Shown here: in pieces, positions 27,709 through 36,496 of the stretch
Numbering within the stretch: the first letter of the stretch is position 1
Layout: every line of letters begins with the position of its first letter
Source: Pseudomonas nunensis
Lineage (GTDB): Bacteria; Pseudomonadota; Gammaproteobacteria; Pseudomonadales; Pseudomonadaceae
DNA length: 64,000 bases
Direction of reading: 5' to 3'
NCBI RefSeq assembly: GCF_024296925.1
Contig: NZ_CP101125.1
Coordinates: forward strand, 932,501 to 996,500
Program-made: the position numbers and the translations under genes
The notes under the pieces: model-generated
Told to the model about the DNA's origin: nothing
Seen by the model: only the letters and a program-made list of their open reading frames with translations
The model's database searches: none

Positions 27709-29525
27709 TGTATATTGAAAGTGTGGTTGTGAGTGGCCCTGATCGGAGAGACGCTTCAGTGTATTTTACGAAGGGTGCTAATGTTGTTCAGGGTGGTTCT
27801 AATACGGGCAAATCCTACATTGTTCAGTGCATCAAATTTGCCTTGGGTTCAAATACGCCCCCAAAGACTATAGATGAGTCTTTGGGCTACACCACGGTCA
27901 GGGTTAAATTTATAAATGATGATGCGACCTCTTTTACTATTGAAAGAGGGCTTTCTGCAAGTTCAAAGCCTACCTTTTATGATGAGAGTGGGGAGGTTCA
28001 AGTTCTGGGTGTAAAGCACAACCCTACGAAAATGAATTCTATTTCCAACCAAATTTTGGACAGGTTGGGACTCAATGGAAAACTTCTGCTGAAAGGCACT
28101 ACTTCGTTAAACAATGCCTCTTTCTCTCTTCGCGATTTCGAAAAAGTTTTTTTGATGGATGAAACGCGAATTGTTGCTGATTACTCTCCATTGGGTACAG
28201 GCCAAAATGATGGAGCCACTAAAGAAAAATCTATCCTAAAGCTGCTGCTCACCGGAAAAGACGACGCCGGGGTTAAACAGGCTAAGAAGGAGCTGGCGTC
28301 AAAGGGGGCGTTGAGACATCGAGTTGCTGCGGTCGAAGACATCATCAGGCAATTCTATCCGGATGATGACGCCGCTGAGGCCCTTGAGCTCCAGAAGCTC
28401 AACTCGTTTACCGCCCAGGTCGCGCTCCGACTGGGGGTGGCCGAAAATGAGCTGGAAGGTGCGTTCCATTCGAGTGAAGACCTGTTTACCCAAAAAGCCA
28501 ACCAGCTCTCCGAGCTGGAGTCTGTTGAAGGCAAACTCGCAGAAGATAAGGCGCTTCTCGACCGATTCGACATGCTTGGCCAGAAGTACGAATCAGACCG
28601 CCAGCGCCTGCAGGGCATTGAGCAGGCGGCAGTTCTGCTTGATGGTTCAGACGCTGTGCTATGTCCAACCTGCGGCAACCATTTTGACTCCGAGTCATGC
28701 ACGACGGACGTTGAGGATATCAAAAAAGGTGTTTCCTTCGAGTTGAACCGAATTTCGAAGAACATTCACGAGCTCGCTGAAGCCCAGGGATCCTTGACCG
28801 CAGCGATCGAACGAAACGCCTCCAGCGCTGAGGCCACCAAGACGTCCATCGCCGCACTGGAGAGGTTGATCTCATCCGAGATCCAAGATTCGGTACAGGC
28901 CGTAAGCGACCTGAAGGAGCTCGCCTCGTGCCTTAGGCAAGACAAATCTGCACTGGAACGGCGTGTAGCCGATAAGGTCAGGCTGAAGGGAGAGCTAAAA
29001 CGGCTCGGTATTTTGCTGCTTGAAGAGCAAAACACCTATATGCCTGAAAGCTTTGAGGAAACAGCCCAGCCTCTGGTGAAAGAGATTGAAGCGATCTTGA
29101 AACGGTGGAGCTTCCCGAATTACAGCCCGGTAACATTCAATTTCGCAACACGAGACATCACCATTGGTGGGAGTGCGAGAGGCAATTTCGGCAAAGGGTA
29201 TCGAGCGATCGCTTCAGCTGCGTTCGCGCTGGGGCTGATGAATTTGCTGAAGCTTTCTGGGCGTCATCCTGGTTTTGTCGTGCTCGATTCGCCACTGACT
29301 ACGTACAAGGAAGGGGATCCGGAGCCAGGGGAGGAAGATAAAGAAGTAGCTGAGGATATGATATACGCGTTCTATCAGGACATTGCAGATAACTTCAAAG
29401 ATTCTCAAGTTATCGTATTTGAGAATAAGGAGCCTGATACGGCTATCATTCCTCATTTGAATTACGAGCACTTTACTAAGAGCAGGGGGAATGGTCGATA
29501 TGGCTTCTTTCCGCTAAAAAACTGA
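27708..29525 (+). CDS. ABC-3C-type SMC/Rad50-like ATPase
   Basis: 605 aa. N-terminal Walker A is GGSNTGKSYIV (about 29-39). A long coiled coil (about 180-450) is interrupted by a zinc-hook-like CPTCG near residue 323, and the C-terminal lobe carries a signature-like segment and Walker B GFVVLDSPLTTY. This is a Rad50/RecN-style split ATPase head. In the operon it would drive or license the nuclease-like partner; this is inferred from the ABC-3C class. The first 500 bases are visibly more AT-rich than the rest. Confidence 0.8.
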   Translation: MYIESVVVSGPDRRDASVYFTKGANVVQGGSNTGKSYIVQCIKFALGSNTPPKTIDESLGYTTVRVKFINDDATSFTIERGLSASSKPTFYDESGEVQVLGVKHNPTKMNSISNQILDRLGLNGKLLLKGTTSLNNASFSLRDFEKVFLMDETRIVADYSPLGTGQNDGATKEKSILKLLLTGKDDAGVKQAKKELASKGALRHRVAAVEDIIRQFYPDDDAAEALELQKLNSFTAQVALRLGVAENELEGAFHSSEDLFTQKANQLSELESVEGKLAEDKALLDRFDMLGQKYESDRQRLQGIEQAAVLLDGSDAVLCPTCGNHFDSESCTTDVEDIKKGVSFELNRISKNIHELAEAQGSLTAAIERNASSAEATKTSIAALERLISSEIQDSVQAVSDLKELASCLRQDKSALERRVADKVRLKGELKRLGILLLEEQNTYMPESFEETAQPLVKEIEAILKRWSFPNYSPVTFNFATRDITIGGSARGNFGKGYRAIASAAFALGLMNLLKLSGRHPGFVVLDSPLTTYKEGDPEPGEEDKEVAEDMIYAFYQDIADNFKDSQVIVFENKEPDTAIIPHLNYEHFTKSRGNGRYGFFPLKN

Positions 29526-29930
29526 TTCGATGCTGTGATGTAGTCCGTCACTCGTCAAGTGGGTGGTGATCGACTAACTTTATTTTTTGTTAGCAGTAAC
29601 GCAGCTTCTGGCAGATTGAACAACGATATCGGTCAAAGCTCAAAAGTGTTCGGTCGTACGGTCTGGCTCGGTGCGATTGATGGCCGTCAATTTGAACGCA
29701 AATCGAGTCCGATGAGATCGAACTGTAAACCCAGGCTGGAGTGTGGCGAGCCCCGAGTCATGGCGTCGTCAACAATGATTAACGATAAAGCAGTGAGCGA
29801 TCGCCGGTTTCACTGATTAATCCGCCTTGTCTAATCAAGATTGAGGCTGCGCGCCAGGGCTGGGTGGATGGACGGTTATGGATAGCACAATTTTGTCTCT
29901 CCCGAGCCATCGGGATACGGAGTGATTTGC
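29526..29930. other. Intergenic region after the ABC-3C-like operon
   Basis: 405 nt. An 85-codon frame at 29559-29816 has a Ser/Arg/Asn-rich composition and no recognisable fold, so it is not called. No clear terminator is seen. The 3' part holds the promoter area for the DUF3800 gene. Confidence 0.4.
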
Positions 29931-30983
29931 ATGGAATGCTTTCGAATTGATGAGAGCGGCTACACCGGATTTGACCTGTTGAACGAAGCGCAACCCTTTC
30001 AGGGGGCTTCAGCGATCGGTATCGATGACGCAGAGGCTGCGCGCCTTATTCGTGAATATTTTCCCAAGCTTCAGGCGCCTGAGCTGAAGTACCGGTCGCT
30101 CTCAAAGCGTGTAACCAACCATCCCAGGCTTCTGGGGCTAATCGGCGAACTGCTGGCCAATCACAAGTGCATTACCTACCTCTGCGACAAGCGCTTCGCA
30201 TTGCTCTTGAAGTTTGTGGATTACGGGGTTGAGCCCCATTACTACGAGCGCAACATTAATTTCTACGAGGATGGGCGAAATTACGCCTTAGCGTCTGTGT
30301 TGTATTACGCAGGGGCTCGACTGTTGGGTGACGGGGCGATGGAGAACCTGGAACGTGCATTTCAAAATGCTATGAAGCTCAAAAGCCTAGCAGCGCTTTC
30401 CGATTTAGTTACCGCCGCCCGGCAGACCGATTGGAGAAAGCTCGCAGATGCTACGGGGCCTCTGGTGTACGCCGATCCTGACTGTCTGGCGGCAATTGCA
30501 ACCCCAGGGGTTACAACAGACATGGCATTACCCGTTCTCATGGCGCTCATCAGTCAAATGGAGCTGATGAGTGACGGGCCGTATAGGGTTGAGCATGACC
30601 AGTCGAGGAATCTGCTGACCTACCATGATCTGCTCCAGCGTCAGATCGATCACACGGATGAGGCTGAGTTTCGGCAGTCTGCACTCGCGAGCATCCGGTA
30701 TCCGCTGAGGCTGAGCGAGGTGACCCAGGTCGATTCTAAGACGAGCCCAGCCGTCCAGCTTGCGGACGTGCTCATCGGCGCCACGATTGAGTCCGCGCAA
30801 CGTATGACTGGACGAATCACTGATGGATTGGATCCTCAGTGTCTGGCTGAACTGTATCGCGATGATCAGATCATCCACATGCTGCCATCCTTGGATTTGG
30901 AGGGGCAGCGTGAATTCAGGAAGGGGACTCGGGCAGCGGCGTTGATCGATTACTTCGCGGAAAATTTTTCATCGTCCCAGTGA
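29931..30983 (+). CDS. DUF3800 domain protein
   Basis: 350 aa. The N-terminal FRIDESGYTGFDLL has the DESG strand that defines DUF3800, and the C-terminal part has SPAVQLADVLIGA, the second family motif (acidic residue after QLAD). The two acidic motifs suggest an RNase-H-like or nuclease-type catalytic core, but activity is unproven for the family. The ATG at 29931 is preceded by GGAG; a GTG three codons upstream is possible. DUF3800 genes are frequent in defence islands and on mobile elements. Confidence 0.75.
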   Translation: MECFRIDESGYTGFDLLNEAQPFQGASAIGIDDAEAARLIREYFPKLQAPELKYRSLSKRVTNHPRLLGLIGELLANHKCITYLCDKRFALLLKFVDYGVEPHYYERNINFYEDGRNYALASVLYYAGARLLGDGAMENLERAFQNAMKLKSLAALSDLVTAARQTDWRKLADATGPLVYADPDCLAAIATPGVTTDMALPVLMALISQMELMSDGPYRVEHDQSRNLLTYHDLLQRQIDHTDEAEFRQSALASIRYPLRLSEVTQVDSKTSPAVQLADVLIGATIESAQRMTGRITDGLDPQCLAELYRDDQIIHMLPSLDLEGQREFRKGTRAAALIDYFAENFSSSQ

Positions 30984-31008
30984 AGCAGTTTTCGGCTCAG
31001 GAGTTCAG

Positions 31009-32327
31009 TTAGCCATGATGCGGCAACAGCGAGTAACGCTCAAACAGCGAGCGATAGAATGCAATCAGCACCTCCTCGGCATTAGGCTGCTGAAGCTCGT
31101 GAACACCGAAGCGATACACCTCATACCCCACCAACCTCAGAGCCCTGTCAGCTGCCATCATCTCCGCGTAGAGACGGGGATTTGAGCGCCCGTCTGTGTC
31201 GGAATAGTGGTGTTTGCCATCAATTTCGATGACAACCCTTGCTCCACCGGGAAGCAGCAGAAGGAAGTCCATGCGTGACCTTAGCAATGCCTCCTTGCCG
31301 CGCCGTGACACCGTCTGGGGATCCCAGTGAAACCAGACCTCGGGCAGCAAGACCGGAAGCTCGGGAATCGCTGTCGTGAAGGTTTTGAAGAAGCTGGTAA
31401 AGGCCAGTGCTTGAGGGGGCGATGATTTCGGCAGGCACCCTTCAAGACGTCGATACAGACTTTTCTTGGCTTGGCTTTCCTCGATGCCATGAGTCTGGGC
31501 GTACCAAGCTTGTAGGTCGCGCCACAGGAGACCAGAACTCCCTATCGGACGGTCATAGATCAGAACATCCATTGGGTCGGACATCACCTCGATATCGTTG
31601 TCCAGGGCGTTGCCCAGTCGCAGGTCTGGCTTTCTGGTAGAGGCGAAGATGAGATTCTTTGGTGCTGACTGTTTGCCTGATCCTACGTAGGCCAAGGAGG
31701 CCGTCAGGAAGGCATCTTCTCCCACCCCAACGACAATGTGGACTCCACACGCTTTGAGGGTATCGTTGACGACCGCGATGAATTTTCGTTGAGCAGGTTC
31801 GCTGGGCAATACCCGCGAGGAAGCCAAGGCTTCGACGAATCGGCCAAATCGGGCATGCGAGGACTGAAACGCTCCGAGTTTGTCAAAGAGCGTCGCCACA
31901 TCCCAATCGGGATTTTCGATGTAGTGTCGAGTCGCCAGAACTCACTCAGCACTTGTTCGAACGCAGTCCTGGTCATAAACAGGTCAATGTTGTTGAGCTT
32001 TTCTGCCAGTTCTCGCCGGTAGCGACCAGGGATGACAGGCGCTGTTCCATCGTCCCACACCAGCTCTTGAAGCTGGTCTCGCTCATGAACCTCAAAGCCA
32101 ATCAGCTCCAAGGCTTTCTGAGCAGCAGCCACCCGTTGTGCATCATTCGCGTCTTCTACCGCTTTCTCAAGATGGCGCCTTTTTGAGCTGTACTCACTGC
32201 AGGTATCGAGACCCAACGAGAAGAGCAGCTCAGGGATTCGCGTATCCGTGTAGTGGTCTTTCTGGTTGCCTAAGATCTGGCTGAAGGTGTCTCTCAGGCT
32301 GGTGAGGTTTTGCTGGGTTCGAGGCAT
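31009..32327 (-). pseudogene. Frameshifted gene ending in a PD-(D/E)XK nuclease domain
   Basis: Two frames join into one product of about 439 aa. The N-terminal part (32327 to about 31930) starts MPRTQQNLTSLRDTFSQIL and includes SKRRHLEKAVEDANDAQ, faintly like AbiJ N-terminal domains. The C-terminal part (about 31930 to 31009) reads HYIENPDWDVATLFDKLGAF and ends in a nuclease core, RMDFLLLLPGG then VVIEIDGKHHYS (D...E-x-D-x-K). The segment is 1319 nt, one base short of a whole number of codons, and a single added base near 31925-31932 restores the fusion. Likely inactivated endonuclease or abortive-infection-type gene, or a sequencing error. Confidence 0.65.
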
Positions 32328-32430
32328 GCGCAAGGGGGTGCTCCGAGGTCGTTGAAAGGATGTTATCACCACCAGTCGGAACATTGAGCAAGCCAGCATA
32401 TCAATTACAACCACTGATCCTCTAACGACA

Positions 32431-32455
32431 AAAACCGGCCACCTGGGCCAGCTTT
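32431..32455 (-). terminator. Probable terminator of the 33212-32457 gene
   Basis: On the minus strand GGCC-CAGGT-GGCC followed by GGTTTTTG, starting right after the stop codon at 32457. The stem is short, so moderate confidence. Confidence 0.45.
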
Positions 32456-32456
32456 T

Positions 32457-33212
32457 TTATCCGAATTTGAAGAACTGCGCGTATGCCTGATCAAGATAGG
32501 ACTTGCACATTTTTGTTACAAAAGCGTATCCCTGGTCGATCTTCATTACAGGCAGTCTGCTGGCCTTTACTTTGTCTTTAAAGCCGTGCCTGGAATCAAA
32601 GCCGGTAATAGAATAGTTGTTCGCGGTGAACGTAAAACTCTCCCGCTCCTTCTTGTCTTCGCCGATAGTGATCCCTTTAACCCTGGCATGAGAGTCAATA
32701 GTTTCCAAAAGTCGATAGTAGCCGACCCAGCTATTTTCTAACTCGAACTGTTTTAGGAGCATGTAGACATCTTCATTTTCAGTAGCCAAGATCATCAAAC
32801 CAAGCCGGGCGGACATTCGAAGAGCACATTTCACCTCCTCATTCCACTTATATTGGCTGATCGCTGGGCGCCTCAGTAGGCTAAGCGGCATCATTGGTTC
32901 ATGCCAGTCAAGCGGCTTGCCTTCGAGCAAGATCTTGTGAATCGTGATTGGTCTTGCGTCTCTCCAGAACAGCTTGGATGCTCCGTTGAAAAGACTAGAT
33001 AGTTCGTACGAGATCTGCCATATCAGATTTTCGTCATCTTCCCCCTCAAAATAGATCGAATTGAAGCTGAAATAGTCGCTTGGGCAGTCGTTCCAGTGAT
33101 CAACCCCACCCCAAATGTGAAAATACTCTGTGGTTCCTACCCGCTCGCTGAGCTCTCTCAAGTCTTGAGGGTCACCGTTCAGCATCACTTCAAAATCAGC
33201 TCGCGCTGCCAT
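32457..33212 (-). CDS. Unknown protein
   Basis: 251 aa, soluble, with no TM or recognised motif. Aromatic-rich N-terminal section (TTEYFHIWGGVDHW, DYFSFNSIYFEG) and an HEPMMPLSLLRRP segment in the middle. The start at 33212 is chosen because GAGGTGACC lies directly upstream of that ATG; in-frame ATGs at 33272 and 33242 lack sites. It sits alone between the broken nuclease gene and the CxxC protein gene, all on the minus strand, in the defence-like stretch. Confidence 0.6.
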   Translation of the reverse strand: MAARADFEVMLNGDPQDLRELSERVGTTEYFHIWGGVDHWNDCPSDYFSFNSIYFEGEDDENLIWQISYELSSLFNGASKLFWRDARPITIHKILLEGKPLDWHEPMMPLSLLRRPAISQYKWNEEVKCALRMSARLGLMILATENEDVYMLLKQFELENSWVGYYRLLETIDSHARVKGITIGEDKKERESFTFTANNYSITGFDSRHGFKDKVKASRLPVMKIDQGYAFVTKMCKSYLDQAYAQFFKFG

Positions 33213-33380
33213 GGTCACCTCGTCCATTTTGATGGCTGGCATGCTATCAAAAAGCCGGACAGTGTCCGGCATTCCTAGGCTGCATGTTTGATTCTAGTAT
33301 TAGTTCTAGTTTTGCTCGCGAGGCTTTCAAGGCGGTAATTACGGCGTTAAAAGGCCTCATTGTTCTTTTGGGGCTGGTGG

Positions 33381-34316
33381 TCAGACTTTGGCTATCTGCG
33401 ACTTCACGGCCAGCGTCAGGGTCAGGCGCCGGTTAGTGAATGTCTTGAATAACCCCTCCTTGGTGGCTTTTGTCTGGGCCGGGGTAGGGGCTTTCCACAG
33501 GCCGAAGATGATGACCTCATCGTTCTCGGTCAGCCCATCAAACCAGCTTGCCTTGATCGCCCACACGCTCACTTCGAGGCTGATTCCGTTTGTGGTTTCG
33601 TTGGGATCTTGGGTGACCCTGAGTCTTTCGAGATTCAGGACATTGAGCTTGGGATCGTCCTTGACGCCCCGCTTGATTTTACCGACGCGCCCTTGGACGG
33701 CGATGGGGTATTGAGTCGAACTCTTTGAGACGGCGTAGTGGGCTTCCATTTGCCGTGCGTGGTCGAAGTAGAACTGGTTCCAGCCAACGGTGTTGCCTGC
33801 AAACACCAGTTCCAGGTGCTCCTCGATGTCAGCGTCTTCGTCGCACATTGCGCGCAATCTGAGGACGCGCTGTGCGGTGTTGATATAGGAAGACAGCCGA
33901 TTGGATGATGGTGTGTAGCTTTTGGAGGTAGTAGGGGTTCTCTCGCCGCCGTCATCTTCCTTGAGTCGCCTAGCAGTTGCTTTCAACTCTTCTGTCACCG
34001 CGATCAGACGCATGCGGAAGCGGTTTTTCTGAACGCTTTCGACCAGGCCTTCGGAGGTGCTGGCGAGCTCAACGATTTGCTTGTCGACGCCAAAACGGCA
34101 GTTAGGGCCATGCGCTCCATTCGCTTGCAGGCGGAAGAATGCACGAACCTTAGAGGGGTTGTCGTAGCAGTCCCGAGTGAAGGAATTGACATGAATCACT
34201 GTGGCGTCGCACCGCTCACACTTCAGAGGAGCTGTTCCCATGCCCTTGGCATAGTTGTCTGCAGCCCATTTGACGCCTTTTTTGTCGAAGGCGTGGGTCA
34301 TCTTGATACCGGCCAT
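33381..34316 (-). CDS. Unknown protein with N-terminal CxxC zinc-binding module
   Basis: 311 aa. Residues 20-80 contain CERCDATVIHV, a later CYDN and GPNCRFG. The Cys spacing resembles the zinc module seen in CoiA-like nuclease-associated proteins, but no nuclease core follows. The C-terminal half (SLEVSVWAIKASWFD, DEVIIFGLWK) is beta-rich. ATG at 34316 after AAGGATTTGT. Possible partner of the FRG-domain gene 146 nt upstream on the same strand. Function not assigned. Confidence 0.6.
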   Translation of the reverse strand: MAGIKMTHAFDKKGVKWAADNYAKGMGTAPLKCERCDATVIHVNSFTRDCYDNPSKVRAFFRLQANGAHGPNCRFGVDKQIVELASTSEGLVESVQKNRFRMRLIAVTEELKATARRLKEDDGGERTPTTSKSYTPSSNRLSSYINTAQRVLRLRAMCDEDADIEEHLELVFAGNTVGWNQFYFDHARQMEAHYAVSKSSTQYPIAVQGRVGKIKRGVKDDPKLNVLNLERLRVTQDPNETTNGISLEVSVWAIKASWFDGLTENDEVIIFGLWKAPTPAQTKATKEGLFKTFTNRRLTLTLAVKSQIAKV

Positions 34317-34462
34317 ACAAATCCTTATGCGCGTGCTGCCGCCTGGCTGCGGCATAGCGTAGTGAGTCGGTTACAGCGATGAGTCGAGATTCATCTCGAC
34401 ATTGGTCGAGGCTAGCCGTCCGTGCTCCTTAGTGATCGGCACGGCTGAGTGTACGAGCTTCG

Positions 34463-35767
34463 TCACTCGAAGCCTTTGGGATCCCTCAGGAACTCTTCGG
34501 CGATGTGCAGCGCGCTGATGTGCTGCGCATGGACGATGGGATTGCCGCATGAGCAATCTGTGGTCTGCGCTTCCCGTGTCCACACTCCGCTTGCCTGCCT
34601 CCGATATGTCCAGCCCGTGATGAAGCCGGCGCCGCTCAGTCGGAGTCCTGGGTGGTTGACGGTGAGTTCACAAACCTCAAATAGGTCGGGCCCGCGAGGT
34701 ATGACGCCGACGCCCTTCTGGTAGAGCGTCAGGTGATCGAGGGTTGGATGCTTGATCAACGTGTCTGCTTCGAATGCTACCGTGCCATTCTCGTTGATTA
34801 ACTTCTCGATCTGAGGGAAGCGAAGGGGCTTGCTCGGGTCGGCTGAGCCATAGAGCACTATGCCCGGGATTTCGACGAAGATTCCACTGTGTGGGTTACC
34901 ATCAATCGAATCCTGGGTATCCAGAATCTTTGCACCACGATAGAACGCTGTTTGCGCACCTGCGATTTTCACAAAGCTCGGATGGTATTCCGGAAGCTCC
35001 AATGTTCGCTTGAACGCAGGCAGATTTTTGAGGCTTGCTTCAGACTTGATCTCCTCCCAAGGCAAGCCCAGCAGCGATCTCAAGATCGGATCTTCTGCGG
35101 GAGAGGGAAAGAGCGTGTTCGTGCCGGTTAAGCCACGGGCAGCGGCATACGCCTGCAGAACGTCGCTCGAGACAGTGATTTGTGCGAGAAAGCAATTCTG
35201 TGGAATCGGATTGTGCAGAGGGCCGAGAAGCCAAGCTGACTGAGCCACGGTGCGCGGCCTGTAGCCCTCAACGGTCAAGGTAGCCAAGTTGACCAGGCCT
35301 ACATGATTAGCGGCCTGCTTACTGAGCACATACAGATGGCCAGTGCCGATCACAGGTGCATAGCGGGCCATGCGCTTTCTGACCATCACCGCCACCTCGT
35401 CACAGTCCTCGCACAGCTCTAGAGTGGTCGCTTCAGTGTATTTGTGGCTGGCAAACCACGCGGCTACTGCTGGGCTGGAGGTGCAATCCACGTAAAACGA
35501 ACGCCACCCGTAGTGTTGAAGGAGGGCCTGCTGATAGCCAAAGTCTGCTCGATGTTTAGCGATGTATGCATCCAACACGCTTTGGGAGTAGCGGCACCAT
35601 TTGAGCATTTCGCTCGGTATACAACCCTTTCTATCAAAGGACGTGCCGATGGAGGGTGCTCCCACCTCACCGTAATGGGAGGTCTGGCCACGAAACAAAA
35701 CATCCTCACCGAAGCTCCCAATGAGCTGGTTTAACTCGTCGACGCTTTTTGCTGCATATTGCTTCAT
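34463..35767 (-). CDS. FRG-domain protein
   Basis: 434 aa. The N-terminal FRG domain shows the naming motif VLFRGQTSHYG, then LLQHYGWRSFYVDCTSSPAVAAWFAS, the conserved HYG...DxT...AxxFA pattern. A C-terminal Cys pair and His follow (DCSCGNPIVHAQH). GGGGGAGG lies upstream of the ATG. FRG domains are often found in phage-defence and toxin contexts, and a nucleotide- or NAD-linked activity has been suggested from fold comparisons. Nothing in this sequence settles the substrate. Confidence 0.75.
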   Translation of the reverse strand: MKQYAAKSVDELNQLIGSFGEDVLFRGQTSHYGEVGAPSIGTSFDRKGCIPSEMLKWCRYSQSVLDAYIAKHRADFGYQQALLQHYGWRSFYVDCTSSPAVAAWFASHKYTEATTLELCEDCDEVAVMVRKRMARYAPVIGTGHLYVLSKQAANHVGLVNLATLTVEGYRPRTVAQSAWLLGPLHNPIPQNCFLAQITVSSDVLQAYAAARGLTGTNTLFPSPAEDPILRSLLGLPWEEIKSEASLKNLPAFKRTLELPEYHPSFVKIAGAQTAFYRGAKILDTQDSIDGNPHSGIFVEIPGIVLYGSADPSKPLRFPQIEKLINENGTVAFEADTLIKHPTLDHLTLYQKGVGVIPRGPDLFEVCELTVNHPGLRLSGAGFITGWTYRRQASGVWTREAQTTDCSCGNPIVHAQHISALHIAEEFLRDPKGFE

Positions 35768-36007
35768 GCTGCCTCCCCCGCGATCGCATATGCGTTCGTG
35801 ATTTCCTGGGCCCTACAGATTCGCTGCAGCGAGCAGCGCAAGCCGAGACGCATTCTTGCACAGCCATGGTGTTGCTGAGGAGCTTCTCCAAGCCGTGCGG
35901 ATTGAGGCCGGTAATATCAGGTTATGCCTTGGGATGCTTTCTCAGTCGCCGGTTTGATATCGTGCTAGCGGTTCGACCGCAGGTAGCCTGTCCAGAAGGA
36001 ATCAGTC

Positions 36008-36256
36008 ATGTTGATGTTTAGGAAGTACAGCCCGAGGTTCGCCAGTGAGGGGGAAATTGCTGCGCAGCGCTATGCCAACAAGCTGGTGTGGCCCGGTCGT
36101 GTGGTTTCCTTATTACTCGCGTTTCCGCTAACGCAGTGGCTTGCAGCGATCCTCGGAATCGTTTTGGGACTGATCGTCTACGCGGTAGGGGGGATTTTCG
36201 GAAGCATGAGAAAGCGCTCGCCGGGCAAACTCCTTTCTGGCGTCGGCTCTGGCTGA
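36008..36256 (+). CDS. Small membrane protein, first of a coupled pair
   Basis: 82 aa. A charged N-terminus (FRKYSPRFASEGEIAAQRYAN) is followed by a long hydrophobic stretch (VVSLLLAFPLTQWLAAIL and GIVLGLIVYAVGGIFG) that could make one or two TM helices, and a basic tail (MRKRSPGK). AAGGAATCAGTC precedes the ATG; a second ATG lies two codons on. The stop overlaps the next start (TGATG). Unknown function. Confidence 0.55.
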   Translation: MLMFRKYSPRFASEGEIAAQRYANKLVWPGRVVSLLLAFPLTQWLAAILGIVLGLIVYAVGGIFGSMRKRSPGKLLSGVGSG

Positions 36257-36408
36257 TGAAAGGTGGTGCAACGTTCTTGGGTTGTACCGTTGTTGCTGCC
36301 GGCGTGGCGCTGGGTCAGACAGATTGGTTGGGCAAGGCGCATGCGTTTCATGAGGTCACCCAATCAGCTATGACATTCGTGACCCTTACCGAAGCGTTGT
36401 TTAAGTGA
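36256..36408 (+). CDS. Tiny hydrophobic protein, second of a coupled pair
   Basis: 50 aa beginning MKGGATFLGCTVVAAGVALG, one short hydrophobic segment, then a polar tail. It overlaps the previous stop by one base, which argues that it is translated by coupling. A perfect 12-bp hairpin lies just after its stop. Unknown; probably works with its partner in the membrane. Confidence 0.5.
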   Translation: MKGGATFLGCTVVAAGVALGQTDWLGKAHAFHEVTQSAMTFVTLTEALFK

Positions 36409-36415
36409 GCGACCT

Positions 36416-36444
36416 ATGAGAGGTCGGTCGCTCCGACCTCTCAT
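36416..36444. terminator. Perfect hairpin between converging genes
   Basis: ATGAGAGGTCGG and CCGACCTCTCAT form a perfect 12-bp stem with loop TCGCT, 8 nt after the small-protein gene and 53 nt after the CD-NTase stop on the other strand. There is no adjoining T-run, so it may be a terminator helper or an RNA-stability element. Confidence 0.5.
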
Positions 36445-36496
36445 GCCCGTTCTACGGAAGCACTTCTCGCACGTTCTTCTTTCATTACAATCGTAC

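Noticed and set aside
29559..29816. 85-codon ORF after the ABC-3C ATPase gene
   Set aside because: Ser/Arg/Asn-rich chance-like sequence without a credible start signal.
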